NCBI RefSeq assembly: GCF_900199205.1
Contig: NZ_OBMJ01000002.1
Location: 1 to 64,000 of the forward strand
DNA length: 64,000 bases
Direction of reading: 5' to 3'
Source of the DNA: Streptomyces sp. 1331.2
GTDB lineage: Bacteria > Actinomycetota > Actinomycetes > Streptomycetales > Streptomycetaceae
The notes beneath the pieces were generated by a model. It searched no databases. It was given only the letters and a program-made list of their open reading frames with translations, and had not been told where the DNA came from. Of this stretch, positions 10,693-19,016 are shown piece by piece. A program made the position numbers and the translations under genes. Within the stretch, counting starts at the first letter, position 1. Each line of letters starts with the position of its first letter.

Positions 10693-11112
10693 TCAGGAAG
10701 GCCGGCGACTCCGTCCGGCCGGCGCCGCGCGACGCCAGAACCCCGTGTCCCGATAGCGCCACCAGTACAGGGCAGTGCGATCGTCCGGCCACTCGGCCAG
10801 CTGAACCCCTCTGGGCTCGAAGCGGTCGCGCCCGGGGTCGATCGGGCGCCAGCTCGGGTCCATCGGCTCGTCGTCCTCAGGCAGGCGGACATGCTCCACA
10901 GACCGTTCCTCGCAAGCCCCGAAGGCCCGGTAGTTCTCCTGGGCCTCGATCAGCGAAGGTCGGTTTGCTCCGCCGGAGCAGTCCGGCCAGCGAAGCTGGA
11001 TCGCGTCGTCCTCCCAGAAGCAGACCGGGCAGATCTCGTACGAGCCCGGCTGCCCGTCCATGGTCAGACGGCCACAGCACACGCAGGGAAACTTCAGGGT
11101 CACGCCCGTCAT
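10693..11112 (-). CDS. CPCC-family cysteine-rich protein
   Basis: 139 residues from ATG 11112. The N-terminus carries FPCVCCGRLTM..GSYEICPVCFWEDD, two CxxC pairs forming a zinc-ribbon-like CPCC motif; the first is CVCC rather than the usual CPCC. The rest is acidic then Trp/Arg-rich (ALYWWRYRDTGFWRR). Proteins of this family are small, cytosolic and of unknown function, often near toxin or immunity loci. There is no obvious operon partner. Confidence 0.75.
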   Translation of the reverse strand: MTGVTLKFPCVCCGRLTMDGQPGSYEICPVCFWEDDAIQLRWPDCSGGANRPSLIEAQENYRAFGACEERSVEHVRLPEDDEPMDPSWRPIDPGRDRFEPRGVQLAEWPDDRTALYWWRYRDTGFWRRAAPAGRSRRPS

Positions 11113-11321
11113 CCTGGCCCATCTCACCGAGAGGCCCAACTGGTTTCCCGGGGTTGCCGGCGAGACCCGCGTCCGGGGGCGTTCCACGGATCCGGCACCG
11201 GCACGTCCCACCTGCTGATCACCCTGGGCGCCGAGGCCGGAACGTGACCGAGTCTGTTGACCCCACCTATGAAGACGCCGGCCGTGGCAGAATGCCGACA
11301 TGATTCTGCTCCGAAAGGGCG

Positions 11322-11738
11322 ATGCCGCGTAGGCGCCCGAAGGCTGTCCGCGCCGAGCGGTGGCGGCCACGCAAGCACGTGCCGGTCCGTCGGATTCCGA
11401 GCGTAGCCGCTCGAACCCGAGCAGCGGTGCGTCGTGTTGAGGACGAATACCTGTGGCCGAACGCCGTTGCTGATGCTCTGAGCCGGTTCGAATGGGCTTT
11501 CAGGCAGCCGGGACGATATCTGACCGGCCCGGGTGAGAGTCCTGGCATCGAGATCGAAGACGGCCGAGACAATCTGGAAGTGGCCCTACGGCGCCTTCCG
11601 AGAGGAGCCCGGTCTGACCTGGGCCGCTTGGTGGAGCGGATCGACGTCGAGTTCGAGCGGCGCACTCTTCCGAACCCTGGTTCGGTGAGCGAGTGGACGG
11701 CGGGCCGCTGGTGGTGGTGGCGCATTCGGGAACGGTGA
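11322..11738 (+). CDS. Hypothetical basic protein
   Basis: 138 residues from ATG 11322 with GAAAGGG upstream. Highly basic N-terminus (PRRRPKAVRAERWRPRKH), then helical RVEDEYLWPNAVADALSRF and a C-terminal WTAGRWWWWRIRER. Codon bias is natural. No family recognised; a short hypothetical actinobacterial protein. The 250 bases that follow to the NUDIX gene show no feature. Confidence 0.6.
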   Translation: MPRRRPKAVRAERWRPRKHVPVRRIPSVAARTRAAVRRVEDEYLWPNAVADALSRFEWAFRQPGRYLTGPGESPGIEIEDGRDNLEVALRRLPRGARSDLGRLVERIDVEFERRTLPNPGSVSEWTAGRWWWWRIRER

Positions 11739-11992
11739 CACCGGCGGTCAGGAGCCCTTGGCGGGCGGCCTGTTGGCAGGCTTGGTCGTGACGAGACGGT
11801 AGAAGTCGCAGCACCTTCGACGTCGCGGTCGCATCGAGACCGGATCGTCTGGTCCGGCCACTGCCACCGGCGGCACACCCACACCGACCCCCGCCCCTCC
11901 GCACCTGCACTGGTTGTCCCTGCTGGGCTTCGAGCCGGTCGGGCGCGTGGGAGGGTCGGGAGCGCAACTCGTACGCGCGTGAGGAGACTGCC

Positions 11993-12553
11993 GTGGAGTG
12001 GGAGACGTTCGGCCGGCGGAAGGTCTACGGCAGCCCTTGGGTCGAGGTGTGGCTGGAGGACGTCGAGGTGCCCGGTATCGGCCGGATCGACCACCACGTC
12101 GTCCGCTACCCGCGTGCGTCGACCAGCGCCGTCGTCACCGACGACCAGGGCCGGTTCCTCCTCCTCCACCGCCACCGGTTCATCACCGGCCGCTGGGGCT
12201 GGGAGGTGCCGGCCGGCTGGGCCGAGCCCGGCGAGGAGCCGGCGGCCGCGATCACCCGCGAGGTCGAGGAGGAGACCGGCTGGCGGCCCGGCCGCGTCGA
12301 GCTGCTGACCGAGTACGACGCCATGGCCGGCATCTCGGACGCCCACTTCCGCTGCTACCACGTCACCGGCTGCACCCGGGTGGGCCCTCCGGAGGACACC
12401 TCCGAGGCGACCCGGGTCGAATGGATCCCGGAGGCCGAGGTGGTCAAGCTCCTCGTGAACGGTGACGTAGCGGACGGCCCGTCGCACGCCGCGCTCTCCT
12501 ACTACCTGGGACCGCACCGGCTCGCCGGCCGCCGGGGCACGGAGCTGGGCTGA
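11993..12553 (+). CDS. NUDIX hydrolase
   Basis: 186 residues from GTG 11993, with GAGGAG 6 nt upstream. The Nudix box is complete: it begins GWAEPGEEPAAA and continues ITREVEEETGW, so the metal-binding REVEEE glutamates are present. The flanking strands (STSAVVTDDQGRFLLLHRHR, ATRVEWIPEAEVVKLL) match the ADP-ribose pyrophosphatase-like subgroup, which hydrolyses nucleoside diphosphates linked to another moiety. The substrate cannot be read from the sequence. Confidence 0.85.
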   Translation: MEWETFGRRKVYGSPWVEVWLEDVEVPGIGRIDHHVVRYPRASTSAVVTDDQGRFLLLHRHRFITGRWGWEVPAGWAEPGEEPAAAITREVEEETGWRPGRVELLTEYDAMAGISDAHFRCYHVTGCTRVGPPEDTSEATRVEWIPEAEVVKLLVNGDVADGPSHAALSYYLGPHRLAGRRGTELG

Positions 12554-12576
12554 CCCGGGGGCGGCGTCCCTGCCGC

Positions 12577-12608
12577 GCTCCCCGCACCTGCGGGGGCCAG
12601 GTCAGCCG
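12577..12608 (+). repeat. Solitary CRISPR-repeat-like sequence
   Basis: GCTCCCCGCACCTGCGGGGG followed, after a 4-nt insertion CCAG, by GTCAGCCG. Apart from the insertion this is the stem and 3' handle of the window's CRISPR repeats. No second copy lies 61 nt away on either side. It starts 24 nt after the NUDIX stop and could act as its terminator. Confidence 0.55.
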
Positions 12609-12712
12609 AGATCGACGACGAAGGCCGAAAGGGTCAGCTCGCCCGCGCGTCGGCTGTGCTGCCACCCGACCGGCGGCAGACTCGGAATCCCGAGCTCGGA
12701 GCGGAGCGCGCC

Positions 12713-13195
12713 ATGTCCGTCGAACGGTTGCTGGCAGAGTCAGGCCTGACGCTTCCCCCGGCGGCGCAGGCACCCCCAGGGCTGGAGCTGCCCTTCGTAT
12801 GGGTCCGTGTCCACGGCAACCGTGCCTACGCCTCCGGACACGGTGCCCTCGGGCCCGACGGGACGCCGGCCGGCCCGTACGGGCGGGTGCCGAGCCAGGT
12901 CACGCTTGAGGAGGCCCAGGAGTCGGCCCGCCTGGCGACCCTGTCCCTGCTCGGCGACCTCCGCCGGGCCCTGGGCGACCTGGGCCGGATCACCGCCTGG
13001 CTCAGCATCAGCGGCTTCGTGAACGCCGATCCGGGTTTTCCGGGAACCACCCGCGTCCTCAACCCGTGCTCCGACCTGGTGCTGTCCCTCTTCGGCCCCG
13101 AAGCCGGCGCCCACGCCCGCACCGCGATCGGCGTGAACGCCCTGCCGCTCGACCTGCCGGTCATCATCGCGGCCGAGGTGGAGATCGCTGGCTGA
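12713..13195 (+). CDS. RidA/YjgF-family protein
   Basis: 160 residues from ATG 12713. The layout fits the YjgF/RidA fold: WVRVHGNRAYASGHGALGPDG, then EEAQESARLATLSLLGDLRRALGDL, then ISGFVNADPGFPGTTRVLNPCSDLVL and AIGVNALPLDLPVIIAAEVEIAG. It belongs to the longer YjgF-like subgroup with Asn/Pro/Cys before the fourth helix. Members deaminate reactive imines or enamines; the exact substrate of this subgroup is unknown. Confidence 0.8.
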   Translation: MSVERLLAESGLTLPPAAQAPPGLELPFVWVRVHGNRAYASGHGALGPDGTPAGPYGRVPSQVTLEEAQESARLATLSLLGDLRRALGDLGRITAWLSISGFVNADPGFPGTTRVLNPCSDLVLSLFGPEAGAHARTAIGVNALPLDLPVIIAAEVEIAG

Positions 13196-13216
13196 GCGCG
13201 CGGGACGGGATGGCGG

Positions 13217-13285
13217 CTGCCGGGGTGGGTCGGACGGTGGGTCGGCCGGCCGGTGGGTCGGCTGGCCGGTGGGTCGGCTGGCCGG
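13217..13285. repeat. Short tandem repeat, GGTGGGTCGGCTGGCC type
   Basis: Four imperfect copies of a 15-16-bp unit (GGTGGGTCGGCTGGCC and variants) directly after the RidA-type gene. It is unlike a terminator and has no coding sense. Confidence 0.7.
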
Positions 13286-13442
13286 TTCGCTGTTCGGGGA
13301 TCCGGCCGGAGGCTCACGAAGTGACCGGAAATGGGGGTGTGCGGGCGCAGTCCGGGGAGTGACAGTTCTGACAGTCGCGGGTTCGCGGAGTCGTGGAGAC
13401 CGGCACTACGCGGCGCTCTCAGCTCCCGAGGAAGGACGTCAG

Positions 13443-13928
13443 TTGACCACGGCACACCGGACCGAGCCGACGGCGGAGCGCACGAGCAGCAGCCGACACC
13501 TGCTGCCGGAGGAAGGGTTCGCCAGCGTCGTACGTCTGATCCAGCGCGACAACAAGGGCATCGACGAGCCGCACGCCGTACGGATCGCCGACGAGGCCAT
13601 CAAGTTCGTCGTGGCGGCGGCCACGCACCCCGGGCGCCTGATGCGCCCGTCCAGGGCCGTGGACATGGGGTGGCACGCGCTCCTCCTGCACACGTCTCTG
13701 TACCGTGCGCTGTGCAGCTCCGCGGGCCGGTTCGTGGACCACTACCCGGACGAGCCCGGAACCAGGCCGGTCCCCACGCAGGGGCACCGCTACGCGCTGG
13801 ACGCCATCCGGGCCGCGGGATTCGAGCCGGACCTGAGCCTGTGGCCATCTCACCATGGTGACTGCGGCGCCTGCGGAGGCGGCTGCGGCAGTTGTGGCAG
13901 CGGCGGCGACTGCGGCCAGCGGCCGTAA
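13443..13928 (+). CDS. Glycine-rich-domain-protein-like with cysteine-rich tail
   Basis: About 161 residues from TTG 13443, preceded by GGAAGGA. The core AVDMGWHALLLHTSLYRALC and FVDHYPDE resembles the bacterial glycine-rich-domain-containing protein family, whose WH..L.HT motif is conserved. The tail GDCGACGGGCGSCGSGGDC holds six cysteines in CxxC-like spacing and could bind a metal. The start is uncertain; an upstream in-frame extension to 13269 lacks coding character. Confidence 0.65.
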   Translation: MTTAHRTEPTAERTSSSRHLLPEEGFASVVRLIQRDNKGIDEPHAVRIADEAIKFVVAAATHPGRLMRPSRAVDMGWHALLLHTSLYRALCSSAGRFVDHYPDEPGTRPVPTQGHRYALDAIRAAGFEPDLSLWPSHHGDCGACGGGCGSCGSGGDCGQRP

Positions 13929-14018
13929 GCCGCGATCCGTCCCGTCTGGGGCCGACCCTCAGGATGTGGTCCGGCCGTGGGCCGGAGAGGGGACGAGTCG
14001 AGTATCGAGGCGCGTTCG

Positions 14019-14524
14019 TCAGGGGCCTATGCGTGCGCCGGGCCCGCCGGGCTCGCCGGTCGGCGCCGCGACCGCCCGGGCTAGGACGTGGCCGCGGATG
14101 ACGAGGTGGGGCAGGGCGAGCGTGGAATCGTCGTCCACACCCAGGTCCGCACCGACTCCACGTCCAGCGCGTGCACGGCGGTGTAGTAGTGGTGCAGCCC
14201 GGTGCCCGCGGCCGGCGCCGGGGCCGCTCCGATGTACCCGACGTTCCTCAGCTGGAACGCCGCGCCCGGCAGCGTCGCGTCCGGATCACCAGAGCGGGGC
14301 GGCAGGTCGGTGACGTCCGGGTCGATGATCGTCACCGCGAAGCTCTTCGTACCGGCTGGCGCACCGGACCAGGACAGCTACGGCGAGGCGTAATGGCCAC
14401 CGGGGCCCCGAGGATGCCGCTGTAGTGCTCGTCGGCAGTACGGCGTGCCGTCGCGGGAGTCCGCACTGGTCAGCGTGAACGACGCCATCTGCGGGTCGAG
14501 CAGGGCGTACGGGTTGGCGGACAT
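14019..14524 (-). pseudogene. Decayed YbhB/YbcL (PEBP-like) gene
   Basis: From ATG 14524 the minus strand reads SANPYALLDPQMASFTLTSADSRDG, then in shifted frames an SWSGAPAGTKSFAVTIIDPD-like block, LPGAAFQLRNVGYIGAAPAP, HHYYTAVHALDVES and finally LALPHLVIRGHVLARA up to a stop at 14019. These are the conserved blocks of Raf-kinase-inhibitor-like PEBP proteins. At least three indels break the frame, so no full protein can be made unless the indels are assembly errors. Confidence 0.7.
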
Positions 14525-14955
14525 TCCTGACTCCATGCCCACTCAACGGTCACGGGGACTGGGAACTGGCTGGCGGCCGACGGGTGATGGCTGCACGTCG
14601 GCTCGCTACTCCCCGTCGCGCACGAGCCCCATTCAGTTCCGGACGAACCCGTGGCGCAACAGGGAGAGCCCGATCAAGGCTCCTGGCTCAGCGACGAGGT
14701 CACCGCGCCTGACGGCGATCGACGACGGGAGAGCGCCGGGATCCTCCCCGGGGGCGCCCCCTGCATTGACGTTGCGGCACCCGGCCGTCACGTGTGTGCA
14801 GATCAGCAGGCAGCCGAGTCTTCCGGACAACGGACGGAAGTGCCGAGCAGCGGGAATTGACTTTCCCACGTGTGACTCCGCAGCAATGGCCGGCTGCCGC
14901 ACGGATCGACCTGGGCTCTGGCAAGCGGGAGGCTACGTCCCGTCGCAACGTCACC
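14525..14955. other. Upstream region of CRISPR array 1 with homology to the array 2 upstream region
   Basis: No convincing gene. The stretch 14660-14830 can be aligned by eye with 18577-18760 (shared GGCTCCTGGCTC, GACGAGG, TTGCGGCAC and AGCAGCGGG blocks), so the duplicated unit upstream of the arrays is longer than the leader proper. Confidence 0.45.
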
Positions 14956-15082
14956 GGCACATGGGACGATGTCCCCGGCTCTTTGACACCTCAACAGACC
15001 GGCTGCTGCACACGCTCGCTTGGCATCACGCCAGATTTGGCAAAGAAACAGCAAAGCCACCGCATCGCCCAAGGTCAGAAAG
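14956..15082 (+). promoter_or_regulatory. CRISPR leader of array 1
   Basis: AT-richer sequence immediately before the first repeat, sharing CTTTGACACCTCAACAG, GCAAAGAAACAGCAAAG and AAGGTCAGAAAG with the leaders of the other three arrays. In type I-E systems the leader carries the promoter and the integration signal for new spacers. Confidence 0.85.
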
Positions 15083-16208
15083 GTCCTCCCCGCGCCAGCG
15101 GGGGTCAGCCGTTTGCCGAGCTGGCTAAGGAGCTGGGGCTGGAGTCCTCCCCGCGCCAGCGGGGGTCAGCCGTTTGCCGAGCTGGCTAAGGAGCTGGGGC
15201 TGGAGTCCTCCCCGCGCCAGCGGGGGTCAGCCGCCGGTGCTGGGGTTCAGCTTTTGCGTGGTGACGTCCTCCCCGCGCCAGCGGGGGTCAGCCGGCCGAA
15301 CTGCGGACCCAACTCGCCTACGTGGTGTCCTCCCCGCGCCAGCGGGGGTCAGCCGACCTGGGAGCGCCGCTACGCCGTCGAGGACAAGTCCTCCCCGCGC
15401 CAGCGGGGGTCAGCCGGCGATCGGCAAGGCGGTGTCGCTGTGGGAGCGGTCCTCCCCGCGCCAGCGGGGGTCAGCCGATCCGGCCGCCGGTGAGGTTGGT
15501 GTGGGCGGCGTCCTCCCCGCGCCAGCGGGGGTCAGCCGCCGTCGGCGTAGGGGCGGCCGTCCTCATCCACGTCCTCCCCGCGCCAGCGGGGGGGCAGCCG
15601 TCAGACACTCCGGCGGACGCGGCGACTCCGCTGTCCTCCCCGCGCCAGCGGGGGTCAGCCGAGCCGGCCGCCGAGCCGCACGACACCACCGGAGTCCTCC
15701 CCGCGCCAGCGGGGGTCAGCCGATCTGGCGGATCTGGTCGGTGTACATCGCCATGTCCTCCCCGCGCCAGCGGGGGTCAGCCGGTGATGTTGCAGAGGCT
15801 GGTTCCGCAGTCCGAGTCCTCCCCGCGCCAGCGGGGGTCAGCCGGAGTACGGTCCGGCGTTCGGCCTGTACATGGAGTCCTCCCCGCGCCAGCGGGGGTC
15901 AGCCGTGCTCTACCGGCTGTGGTCCTTGAAGGGGCGCGTCCTCCCCGCGCCAGCGGGGGTCAGCCGCCCGCCATCGCGCACGTCCTCGGCGTCGAGGTGT
16001 CCTCCCCGCGCCAGCGGGGGTCAGCCGGCGCTCCTCTCCGAGGCTGGCATCCCCTTCCGGTCCTCCCCGCGCCAGCGGGGGTCAGCCGGAACCATCCTGG
16101 AACCCCGCCTTCATGGCTTCGTCCTCCCCTCGCCAGCGGGGTCAGTCGTCGGAAATGCGTGATCCTCCCTTGGATCGTCAGTCCTCCCCGCCAGCGGGGG
16201 GTCAGCCG
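15083..16208 (+). CRISPR. CRISPR array 1, 19 repeats, type I-E-like
   Basis: 29-nt repeats beginning GTCCTCCCCGCGCCAGCG and ending GTCAGCCG, with 32-nt spacers (61-nt period). The inner GC stem and 29/32 geometry match actinobacterial type I-E. Spacers 1 and 2 (from 15112 and 15173) are identical. The repeat at 15571 has an altered run of G. The last two units (16121 and 16181) are degenerate, marking the old end opposite the leader at 14956. No cas gene is adjacent. Confidence 0.97.
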
Positions 16209-16229
16209 CCGGAGAACATCATCCCCGCC

Positions 16230-17140
16230 CGTGGAGCTAGGGACGGTTCGCGAGGCCGTCGCCCTGGCGCTGGGTGGCCGGGCCGGTACCCGGCTCGCCG
16301 AGCACCTGGCGGTCGGGACCGGCCGGGACATCCAGATACGCCTGATCCGCTCGCATCCGGACCCGCCCACCGGACGGGTCCGGATGCTCGGCGTCGACGA
16401 TTTCGCCCTTCGCAAGGGCCACGACTACGGCACGGTCCTGGTCGACATCGAGGGCCGCCGTCCCGTCGAGGTCTTGCCCGAGCGGTGCGCCGATGCCCTG
16501 GCGGAGCGGCTCACCGAGCATCCCGGCGTCGACATGCTCTGCCGCGACCGGGCCCGCTACTACGCAGATGGGGCTGACCGGGCGCCGGCACGGCGACGCA
16601 GGTCGCGCACAGGCTTCACCTCTGGCAGAACCTCGGCGAGACGGCCGAACGGCTGGTCGCCCGCCCGTGCCCGCAGTGGGTCCCGCCCATGCCCGAGAAG
16701 GGGCGGGTGGTACTGCCCGACGGACGACGGGCTCGGCGCACCCGCGAGCGTCACTCCGCGGTCCACGCGCTGATGGGCAACGGCATGGCGCCCAGCCAGA
16801 TCGTCGCCGAGCTGGTTCTGAACCCGACCGAGGACCGTGCGGACGTTCATGAGGGCCGCCACGGCCGACGGGTTGATCGGCGATCGCCTCGCCGGCTGCC
16901 AGAGCAGCCTGGACGGCCACGCCGCCTACCTGATCGCACGCTTCAACGAGGGCTGCACCAGCGCCGACCCGCCTCCACCGAGAACTCGCCGAACGCGGCC
17001 TGACTGTCAGCGAGCGCGCCGAGGCCGCCCGCAACATGCTCGCCGCGCTCGACCGCCTGGCCCGAAACCGGCCCCGTGCCTCGGTCGACCTCGGTATGCC
17101 GATCATCCCCGGGAGCGCTGATGAACACTTCGCCCAGTAG
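16230..17140 (+). pseudogene. ISL3-family transposase relic
   Basis: Starts abruptly about 20 nt after the last repeat of array 1. The first frame reads VREAVALALGGRAGTRLAEHL and MLGVDDFALRKGHDYGTVLVDIE..RRPVEVLPER..DMLCRDRARYYADGA, the DDE region of ISL3 transposases. Frameshifts near 16600 and 16830 lead to LHLWQNLGETAERLVA, then VRTFMRAATADGLIGDRL, then AERGLTVSERAEAARNML and a stop at 17140. The N-terminal zinc-finger part is missing and no terminal inverted repeats could be identified, so it is a dead fragment. Confidence 0.8.
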
Positions 17141-17141
17141 G

Positions 17142-17345
17142 AAAGGACGCTGGGCGTTGATCCAATCGTCGGTGACGCACGCAGTCTCGAAGTGCCACCA
17201 GCCATCGGCCACTCCATGAACCAGCAGCGACTTTATGCCTGCGAGGTCCGAACTCACCGGCACGTTGAACGCCACCAGCGGGAGATCGTCACTGAAGACC
17301 GAGCCCTGCACCACAAGGCCGCCGAGCGCGTCGCCGACCGCACTC
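17142..17345 (-). pseudogene. Fragment of a DUF4265-like gene
   Basis: The minus strand reads VAFNVPVSSDLAGIKSLL and GVADGWWHFETACVTDDWINAQ, which resembles the C-terminal half of DUF4265 proteins as I remember them. The N-terminal half is missing and the far end abuts the ISL3 relic, so the gene was probably cut by that insertion. Confidence 0.5.
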
Positions 17346-17453
17346 CGGTGGCCGAGCACCGTTGACCGTGGACTGCAGAACAGGCACCGTTGACCCGGCA
17401 CCGCTGATCATGCACCGTACCCGACCCGTTCGAACTCCTCGAAGGATCAGGAC

Positions 17454-18218
17454 ATGAACAGATCTTCCCTCGACCGCCGTTCACTCCTGCGCTACGGCAC
17501 CGGCGTCGTGGCCGCGGCCGGGCTCGCCGCCGTCGCCGAGGTCGGCCTCGCCCGGCCCGCGGCGGCCTACGGGTGGCCCGGCTCGCTCGGCCAGGGCTCC
17601 TCCGGTGCCGCCGTCGCCGAGCTGCAGATCCGCGTCGCGGGGTGGGCCGCCGACGTCGCGTCCCAGACGTACGTGGCCGTGGACGGCTCCTTCGGGCCCG
17701 GCACCGCCACCGCGGTGCGCCGGTTCCAGGCTGCGTACGGCCTGAGCGCCGACGGCGTTGCCGGACCGCAGACCTTCGGCGTGCTCAACTCCCTGGAGAA
17801 GTCGGACGGTTCCACCTCCCACTTCGACTGGTCGGAGTTCACCAGCCACGACGGCTCGGGCTTCGGCGGCGGCAACGTGGGCTCCGGCGAGGTGCGGGAG
17901 AACGTACGCCGCACCATGTACAAGCTGGAGGCGCTGCGGAAGAAGGCGGGCGGCCGCGCGATCACCATCAACTCCGGCTTCCGCAGCACCGCGTACAACG
18001 CCCAGGTCGGCGGTGCGTCGAACTCCATGCACACCTACGGGGTCGCTGCCGACATCGCGGTCTCCGGCCTGTCCACGCTCTCCGTCTACCGGATCGCCGA
18101 GACCTGCGGCTTCTCCGGCCTGGAGACCTACACCGTCTCGTGGCAGCACGTGGACAGCCGGGTCGAGCACGGCAACTACGGCTCGGGCTTCTGGTGGTGG
18201 CAGGACGGCGTCGCGTAG
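17454..18218 (+). CDS. Secreted M15-type D-Ala-D-Ala carboxypeptidase-like protein with peptidoglycan-binding domain
   Basis: 254 residues, ATG 17454. A Tat-type signal (LDRRSLLRYGTGVVAAAGLAA) ends near ARPAAAYG. Residues about 42-115 are a PG_binding_1 domain (GSSGAAVAELQIRVAGW..VDGSFGPGTATAVRRFQ). The C-terminal M15 domain shows SGFRSTAYNAQVGGASNSMH and GVAADIAVSG, giving the HxxxxxxD zinc ligands, with a third His in SWQHVDSRVEHG. It would cut or remodel peptidoglycan stems outside the membrane. A good terminator follows. It sits between two CRISPR arrays without functional linkage. Confidence 0.88.
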   Translation: MNRSSLDRRSLLRYGTGVVAAAGLAAVAEVGLARPAAAYGWPGSLGQGSSGAAVAELQIRVAGWAADVASQTYVAVDGSFGPGTATAVRRFQAAYGLSADGVAGPQTFGVLNSLEKSDGSTSHFDWSEFTSHDGSGFGGGNVGSGEVRENVRRTMYKLEALRKKAGGRAITINSGFRSTAYNAQVGGASNSMHTYGVAADIAVSGLSTLSVYRIAETCGFSGLETYTVSWQHVDSRVEHGNYGSGFWWWQDGVA

Positions 18219-18242
18219 CGGCGCCCCGGGCCCGGCCGGGCG

Positions 18243-18272
18243 TGCGGCCGAACCGGGAGGTGTTCGGCCGCA
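18243..18272 (+). terminator. Terminator of the M15 peptidase gene
   Basis: TGCGGCCGAAC and GTTCGGCCGCA form an 11-bp stem 25 nt after the stop codon. Confidence 0.75.
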
Positions 18273-18889
18273 TCGGTGGCAGTGGCGGGCGTGAGCGGAA
18301 GGCAGCGTGCACGTCGGCTCCGTCTCGCGTCCGCTGGGCTGGGCTGGGCTGGAGAGATGAGAAAGCTCTGGGAAGGGGAGGCGGGCTGGTTGCCCGCCTC
18401 CCCGGCGGCTTCAGCCGTGCCGCGAGGTCAGCCACCCAGGTGGACGGTTCGCTGATCGGCGCCTGCTCGGTCCAGTCGAACGTCTCCTTGAAGGTGGCGC
18501 CGGGAATCGGTGACTTGAAGGTTGTGGCCCGCGTCCGCGTCGGGATCTCGGTTGCCGAGTTTCAGTCGGAGGCGTCAGGGAGGGCCCCATCGGGGCTTTT
18601 GGCTCCTGGCTCGACGACGAGGCGAGCGCGCCGGATGACGGCTGACGATGGCGGCAGTGCCGGGGGCGGGGGCACGCCTCTTTGCATCGGCCTTGCGGCA
18701 CACGACCGTTCGTGCGCCGGTCAGCAGACGGGCGGATTTCCGGGTGGCGGGCGGAGGAACTGAGCAGCGGGGACCGGCTCTCCTGTAGGTGGCTCCGCCC
18801 CACCGGTGCCGCGGGAACGGGCCGGGGCTCTGCCGGAACGGCGGGCTCAGTTCCTCTGGGGGCAGCTATTGCCTCGTCACAGCGTCACC
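18273..18889. other. Non-coding region upstream of array 2
   Basis: No supported gene. Bases 18577-18760 resemble 14660-14830 upstream of array 1. The GGCTGGGCTGGGCTGG run near 18335 is a short simple repeat. Confidence 0.4.
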
Positions 18890-19016
18890 GGCCCGTGGCA
18901 CGATGTCCCAGGCTCTTTGACACCTCAACAGACCGGCTGCTGCACAAGCTCACTTGCACCACGCCACATTTGGCAAAGAAACAGCAAAGCCGCCGCATCG
19001 CCCAAGGTCAGAAAGG
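18890..19016 (+). promoter_or_regulatory. CRISPR leader of array 2
   Basis: Nearly identical to the leader of array 1 over about 125 nt, including GCTCTTTGACACCTCAACAG, ACCGGCTGCTGCACA and TTGGCAAAGAAACAGCAAAG, ending AAGGTCAGAAAGG at the first repeat. Confidence 0.87.

Noticed and set aside
14525..15082. Possible cas1 or cas2 remnant just before the array 1 leader
   Set aside because: Neither frame shows Cas1 or Cas2 motifs; the same holds upstream of array 2.
15020..16200. Long open frames encoding repeated SPRQRGSA, PAPAGVSR and PRASGGQP peptides across the CRISPR arrays
   Set aside because: They are translations of the 29-nt CRISPR repeats, which stay open in all frames because the repeats lack stops. 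The same frames recur at 19017-22200 and 41941-42650.
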